From positions 1 to 20,140 of the forward strand of contig CYKH01001343.1 of assembly GCA_001460835.1 (NCBI GenBank): a stretch of DNA of 20,140 nucleotides. Reading direction: 5' to 3'. Of this stretch, positions 16,363 to 20,140 are shown one piece after another. The stretch is from Bodo saltans (taxonomy: Eukaryota; Euglenozoa; Kinetoplastea; Eubodonida; Bodonidae). Made by a program: the position numbers and the translations under genes. How positions within the stretch are numbered: the first letter of the stretch is position 1; every line of letters starts with the position of its first letter. Below the pieces are notes generated by a model. That model was not told the origin of the DNA. It did not search any database and was given only the letters and a program-made list of their open reading frames with translations.

Positions 16363-19300
16363 ATGATCTGTCCCCATTTGGTGCTTTATAGATGGGTCGC
16401 TGCTGTGGCGTTGGTTCTGATTTTTGGTGAGTTTAGCGACGCGCGAAATCAATCGACCTTTTTCTTAGTGCAGCTGCGAACGGACCATAGCACAAACGTT
16501 CAAGTGACGTGTGGAGCTGCTTGCAAGGCCGAAGCGCATGATGCCTTCGTTGCATGGATTTTGTCTGATGCTGAGAACGACATGGTTTCCAGTTTGTTTG
16601 AGCAGGCCGCGGCTCCATTCTCGTACTACATTCTTGGTGGAAACCGTCGAGCGCCAGTGACAGGAGCTCTCAGCGGAACTATCTGGTATTGGACAGAGAG
16701 GCCCACTCAGTTTATTGCACAAGACACACGAGGGCTGCCGTTCTACAAGAACTTGAATCAAAAAGGTGGATCGTTGCTAGGGTACGCAAAATTTGACGTT
16801 GACGAACCGAACAACTTAGGCGGATCTGAAACCCAATTGTCATTTGACGCTTCCACTGGAAAGTGGAATGACTTGAATGGCAACTGTTCAAATTTCGGAA
16901 ATTGTTACATCAAAGGTTGTATCTGTCGCCACTGGTCAACACCATCACCAACCGTAAGTGAGTCTCAGTTGAGTTCTGACGAACCCACTTGGTCAATCAG
17001 CGCTTCAACGTCGATGTCATCGTCAGCCTCGAGAACCTATTCATGGACAGGCGCCGTTTCTGCATCGATCACGAGGCGATCTGTCACTCTATCGGCGTCC
17101 TCTTTAGTGTCAGTAACGCCTTCGATTTCAACAACTTGTCCCACTGCCCCGTTTCCGTCGCTGACACCGTCGATCGTAATATCCGCGTCACAGGTGTCAT
17201 TGAGCAGCTCAACCACTCTGAGCGACAAGACGATTAGTCACAACAAGACTGAAAGTATCCGTTCCTTATCGTTGTCTGAGAGTGCTTGCCGGAATGAGCT
17301 AGGCGTGGAGGTGTTTTCGTTGGCAACAGCACCTGTAAGCACTGATGCTCGCGCAATTATTTCCAACGATTTGAATCGTTACCGTGCAACGGTGATCTCG
17401 TCAGAAAGTAGTTTGTGTATTGTTCCCGATGCGGTACTCCGTGGTGTTGATGCGTCGTTGGCTCCTTTAGCACTGATCCACACTGACGCTCGCATGTGGC
17501 AAGTTACGCCATGGATTCTTCAACATTTCTTCCTTCCCAAGGAGCTGACAGGACGGCTCGACATCATCGCGCGAACAAACTGTGGGTATCAACGCACGGC
17601 ACCAAACGACAACAACAAGACAGTGGGCACCAACGGGGCAATTTGCACAACCGTTCTTTCCGCTGCTGGGTCTCTTAATGGCAGCTCACGCGCAGCCTCA
17701 AGTGCAACAAATCGTAGCGCATTGGAAACGGTGGCTACTGGTATGACTTGGATGGCCATCCTCAATCCTTCAAACTCTCTCGCGCTGTCAGTCTCTCCAG
17801 TCAACGTGCCGTTTGTGTGCGCGACACAAGTTCAATATGTCTCGTTGTCGCTAGAAATCGCTCGCTCACAATCAGACGTTACATCGCAAACTACTGCAGT
17901 TGTGGTGACAAGTTCTTCGTTTGTTACCAGTGGTGGAGATGTCAGCGGGGCGGTGCCGATGCTTTTCCTCTCGATGTTATCATGCAGGGACACCGTGGAC
18001 AGCGCTCAGACCGCAGTGCAGACGTTGGTATCGCCATTTGCCTCGCTTGGCGTCATGTGGGTTGCCTGGGGCAACCTTGGCCTCTCAGTAGCAATTGTTC
18101 TTATCCATTGTATCGTTACCGTGACGCTCGCGAAGTTTCGTGGAGTGTCTATCTTACAAGATGCCGCGGTGATTGCAAAGTTTCCTGGCTTGAGCATTAC
18201 GGCGATGGACTACCTCCTTCCTGGGAGTATTCTCGGTTCCGTCGCTGTCTTGGCCAGTCGCGAAACAGCAGCGGAATCTATCGCTTCCGCCTCTGTTGCG
18301 CTCACATGTGCTTTGTTGATAGTTGTCGGCCTTTCTGCTGCCACTGTTGGCTACGTTCTTCCTAGAGCTAGCTGGGAGGCTTATCTCAGAGTTCCACTGT
18401 TGACGACGTTGACGCATTTACCAGCCGGCACTTCTTCTGGAACAACAACGACAGCCTGTGAGCAACGATGCTGCGCACCGTATGAGCATTACTTTTACCC
18501 AAGAGGGCGGTGGGCGCCAGTATCCCTTCGTGCACGGTTTACACCACTTATGGGTTGGATGGGATTTAAGTTTGGGTGGGTGACTATCTTCCAACGCTGC
18601 CTGCTGTGTACCCTTGCCGCTGCGACATCGCTGTCTGGTCGCCCAGCATTATGCAATGCGATTGTGCTATTCCTTGCTGCGGCGCACCTGATGACGATGT
18701 TGTTTTACCTGTGGTATCGTCCGCTGAGATATCCAATGAACACTATCATTTTTCCCTTATCGTCCGCGCTGTTTGCCATTGTGTTTATTTTGAAATACTT
18801 GGACGCGTTTGAGGATGTTTCCAGCGTCCTGCAAGCGGTGAACGGTGTAGCACAGTTCTGGAGATCGTGCTGGGTGTTATGGATCTCACGACGAGAAGCT
18901 CAATGGGACACTGAAGACAACATCGTGAACCATCGGTTTATTGTGCGACGCTTGAATAAAGGAGAGGAAGAGGGATCGTCGGCAGACATGTCGATGATGA
19001 TTGCGGAACAAGAAATCATATCGTGTGGAAACTCACAAGAGATGTCACTTAGAAACTTTGCAGAGCTCACTTCACCATTTATTGTTCACACAACTCAATT
19101 CCTTGATGACGATGGTCTGCTCCTTCGACCCGATCAACCACCCGAAAATGTTGGGAATGCTTCTCCTGGAAGTGGCAGTGTCGTCGTCAACAACGAAAGT
19201 GTGATTTGGAGCCATGGCCGCCTCGTTCCACCGCGTACAAATGCCGCGTCTGAGTTCGCCTTACCCACTTTACGCGTTGAGCAGCGAGCACGAGGCCTCC

Positions 19301-19389
19301 ATGATCATGATACCTTTCACAGTCTACAAGATAGTTATGATGAGGGACCGTTACCATTCTCTTCGCCACTCTTCGGTTGTCGTCTTTAA
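16363..19389 (+). CDS. Multi-pass surface protein with N-terminal C-type-lectin-like domain
   Basis: 1008 residues from ATG 16363. A signal peptide spans 1 to about 24 (VAAVALVLIFGEFSDA). A C-type-lectin-like domain follows at about 27-191: Cys50/Cys54, the AENDMV helix, YYILGG in place of WIGL, WYWT, EPNN (148-151), KWND (167-170), and Cys175, Cys181, Cys186, Cys188. EPN and WND are the calcium and mannose-type sugar-binding motifs of this fold. A Ser/Thr-rich mucin-like stalk (about 192-310) and a Cys-containing ectodomain follow, with N-glycosylation sites (NQS, NCS, NKT twice, NGS, NRS). Membrane helices lie near 563-589, 617-632, 640-667, 738-757, 765-786 and 792-814, possibly one at 829-842. 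A hydrophilic acidic tail ends the protein. The likely place is the plasma membrane, possibly for prey or glycan recognition (inferred). The last ten codons lie inside an inverted repeat. Confidence 0.85.
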   Translation: MICPHLVLYRWVAAVALVLIFGEFSDARNQSTFFLVQLRTDHSTNVQVTCGAACKAEAHDAFVAWILSDAENDMVSSLFEQAAAPFSYYILGGNRRAPVTGALSGTIWYWTERPTQFIAQDTRGLPFYKNLNQKGGSLLGYAKFDVDEPNNLGGSETQLSFDASTGKWNDLNGNCSNFGNCYIKGCICRHWSTPSPTVSESQLSSDEPTWSISASTSMSSSASRTYSWTGAVSASITRRSVTLSASSLVSVTPSISTTCPTAPFPSLTPSIVISASQVSLSSSTTLSDKTISHNKTESIRSLSLSESACRNELGVEVFSLATAPVSTDARAIISNDLNRYRATVISSESSLCIVPDAVLRGVDASLAPLALIHTDARMWQVTPWILQHFFLPKELTGRLDIIARTNCGYQRTAPNDNNKTVGTNGAICTTVLSAAGSLNGSSRAASSATNRSALETVATGMTWMAILNPSNSLALSVSPVNVPFVCATQVQYVSLSLEIARSQSDVTSQTTAVVVTSSSFVTSGGDVSGAVPMLFLSMLSCRDTVDSAQTAVQTLVSPFASLGVMWVAWGNLGLSVAIVLIHCIVTVTLAKFRGVSILQDAAVIAKFPGLSITAMDYLLPGSILGSVAVLASRETAAESIASASVALTCALLIVVGLSAATVGYVLPRASWEAYLRVPLLTTLTHLPAGTSSGTTTTACEQRCCAPYEHYFYPRGRWAPVSLRARFTPLMGWMGFKFGWVTIFQRCLLCTLAAATSLSGRPALCNAIVLFLAAAHLMTMLFYLWYRPLRYPMNTIIFPLSSALFAIVFILKYLDAFEDVSSVLQAVNGVAQFWRSCWVLWISRREAQWDTEDNIVNHRFIVRRLNKGEEEGSSADMSMMIAEQEIISCGNSQEMSLRNFAELTSPFIVHTTQFLDDDGLLLRPDQPPENVGNASPGSGSVVVNNESVIWSHGRLVPPRTNAASEFALPTLRVEQRARGLHDHDTFHSLQDSYDEGPLPFSSPLFGCRL

Positions 19390-19418
19390 ACATGCTAGAT
19401 ACCGGTCCCAAGCCCGGC
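19356..19418. repeat. Inverted repeat, left arm
   Basis: These 63 bases are the reverse complement of 19526-19588 with six mismatches; the first 33 bases of this arm pair without a mismatch. The arm covers the last ten codons and stop of the lectin-like gene plus 29 bases of its 3' UTR. Confidence 0.95.
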
Positions 19419-19660
19419 GTCCCAATTGGGAAATGTGAGGGAAGACATTCAGATTAGTAGATACACACAGAAACGTAAAGGATCAAAAGAAAGGAGGGGG
19501 GGAACCTTTCACCTCTGGACACATAGCCGGACTTGGCACCGGTACCTACCATGCCTAAAGACGACAACCGAAGAGTGGCGAAGAGAATTACAGCTTGTAC
19601 TTGTAGAAGCCTCATTCTCTTCAACGGCTCGGTTGTCTCTGGACACACAATCCACAAAAA
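19390..19660. other. 3' flank of the lectin-like gene, repeat-rich
   Basis: No coding frame is supported. Besides the inverted-repeat arms it holds the 10-bp palindrome CCCAATTGGG (19421-19430), a purine-rich tract (about 19470-19503) and two direct copies of CTCTGGACACA (19513-19523 and 19637-19647). A degenerate third copy of part of the left arm, in direct orientation, lies near 19614-19642. The polyadenylation site of the lectin-like gene should lie here but cannot be placed. Confidence 0.6.
19526..19588. repeat. Inverted repeat, right arm
   Basis: Partner of 19356-19418, separated by 107 bases. If both arms are transcribed in one 3' UTR they would form a stem of about 57 pairs in 63 positions. 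Together the arms and spacer span 233 bp, the size of a small foldback or MITE-like element. A TTAC-like flank is seen on both sides, which is too short to call a target-site duplication. Confidence 0.95.
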
Positions 19661-19730
19661 GCACTTTGGGCTTGCGCATTTGAACACTGAACTAGACGCT
19701 TGCACTTTGGGCTCGCACATACAATACAGT
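19661..19730. repeat. Two degenerate copies of the 41-bp minisatellite (family B)
   Basis: Bases 19661-19694 match the GCACTTTGGGCTTGCGCATT...GAACTA part of unit B. Bases 19695-19730 hold a second copy, which ends in the variant ACATACAATAC instead of CATTTGAACAC. The same variant recurs in the copy at 20024-20063. Confidence 0.85.
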
Positions 19731-19860
19731 TGATCTGCGAACGTGAGATCCGAACGCGTAAACTTGTTCAAATGATCTGCGAACGTGAAACCCGAACGCG
19801 TAAACTTGTGAGTTGATCTGCGAGCGTGAAACCCGAACGCGTAAACTTGTTCAAATGATC
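19731..19860. repeat. Minisatellite family A, about three 41-42-bp units
   Basis: Units lie at 19731-19772, 19773-19813 and 19814-19855, with a 5-base start of a fourth (TGATC) before family B takes over. Each unit begins TGATCTGCGA and carries CGAACGCGTAAAC. Inside a unit the CGAACGTGAAAC and CGAACGCGTAAAC halves look like an older short duplication. Confidence 0.95.
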
Positions 19861-20140
19861 ACGCTTGCACTTTGGGCTTGCGCATTTGAACACTCAACTA
19901 GACGCTCGCACTTTGGGCTTGCGCATTTGAACACTTAACTAGACGCTTGCACTTTGGGCTTGCGCATTTGAACACTCAACTAGACGCTTGCACTTTGGGC
20001 TTGCGCATTTGAACACTGAACTAGACGCTTGCACTTTGGGCTTGCGCATACAATACTCAACCAGACGCTTGCACTCTAGGCTTGCGCATTTGAACAAGTT
20101 TACTAGACGCTTGCACTTTGGGCTTGCGCATTTGAACACT
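19861..20140. repeat. Minisatellite family B, about seven 41-bp units, runs off the window
   Basis: Units start at 19861 (first base missing), 19901, 19942, 19983, 20024 (40 bp), 20064 (42 bp) and 20106 (cut by the window end). The unit reads GACGCTTGCACTTTGGGCTT then GCGCATTTGAACACTCAACTA. Because 41 is not a multiple of three, the antisense open frame across it is a by-product and not a repeat protein. True array length is unknown. Confidence 0.97.

Noticed and set aside
19939-20139. Antisense repeat protein with FKCASPKCKRLV units
   Set aside because: The 41-bp unit shifts frame at each copy and needs length variants to stay open. It is a by-product of the minisatellite.
19661-20140. CRISPR array
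   Set aside because: Repeats are contiguous with no unique spacers, and the genome context is eukaryotic.
1-20140. tRNA, rRNA or snRNA genes
   Set aside because: No cloverleaf A/B-box pair or recognisable RNA gene was seen by eye; a covariance-model scan would be needed to exclude small ones.

Overview
The window looks like nuclear DNA of a free-living kinetoplastid. Bodo saltans or a close bodonid is my best guess, from memory and unconfirmed. All supportable genes lie on the + strand, carry no visible introns, and are separated by short AT-rich spacers. Most spacers hold a pyrimidine tract followed by an AG just before the next start codon, the layout expected for polycistronic transcription with spliced-leader trans-splicing. 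CAA/CAG/CCG-type repeats are common in the coding sequence. Start codons were set on ATGs; several open frames begin further upstream at TTG or GTG, and I trimmed these.

Region 1-7150 is a tandem family of FkbM-type methyltransferases. There are two decayed copies (1-350 and about 962-1740) and three intact genes (2886-4019, 4981-6012, 6242-7150). Each intact product is predicted to be a type II membrane protein with a lumenal or extracellular SAM-dependent domain. Two subfamilies are visible. The two relics and the first intact gene lack a roughly 20-residue insert that the second and third intact genes share. The spacers of this region contain a 38-bp almost perfect palindrome (839-876) and a head-to-tail duplication of a non-coding unit of about 300-319 bp (1866-2484).

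Region 7399-16148 is housekeeping-like. It holds a 144-residue orphan protein (7399-7833) and a 2269-residue protein in which about ten divergent fibronectin-III-like modules can be read (8033-14842). Next come a probable mitochondrial ribosomal protein bL36m with long extensions (15000-15563) and a small acidic orphan (15879-16148). The start of the orphan is ambiguous because a signal-peptide-like stretch lies just upstream without an in-frame ATG.

Region 16363-20140 carries a large surface-type protein: signal peptide, C-type-lectin-like domain with EPNN and WND motifs, Ser/Thr-rich stalk, ectodomain, and a C-terminal membrane module with about six helices. Its last ten codons and stop lie inside one arm of a 63-bp inverted repeat whose partner arm is 107 bp downstream. 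After that come two minisatellite arrays with nearly the same period (41-42 bp) but different sequences, one partly an inverted relative of the other, and they run off the window edge. This end has the look of a repeat-rich breakpoint or subtelomere-like zone, but no telomere repeat is present.

The secreted or membrane parts (methyltransferase array and lectin-like protein) suggest a cell-surface or glycan theme at both ends, with intracellular genes between. No functional link between them is shown by the sequence.
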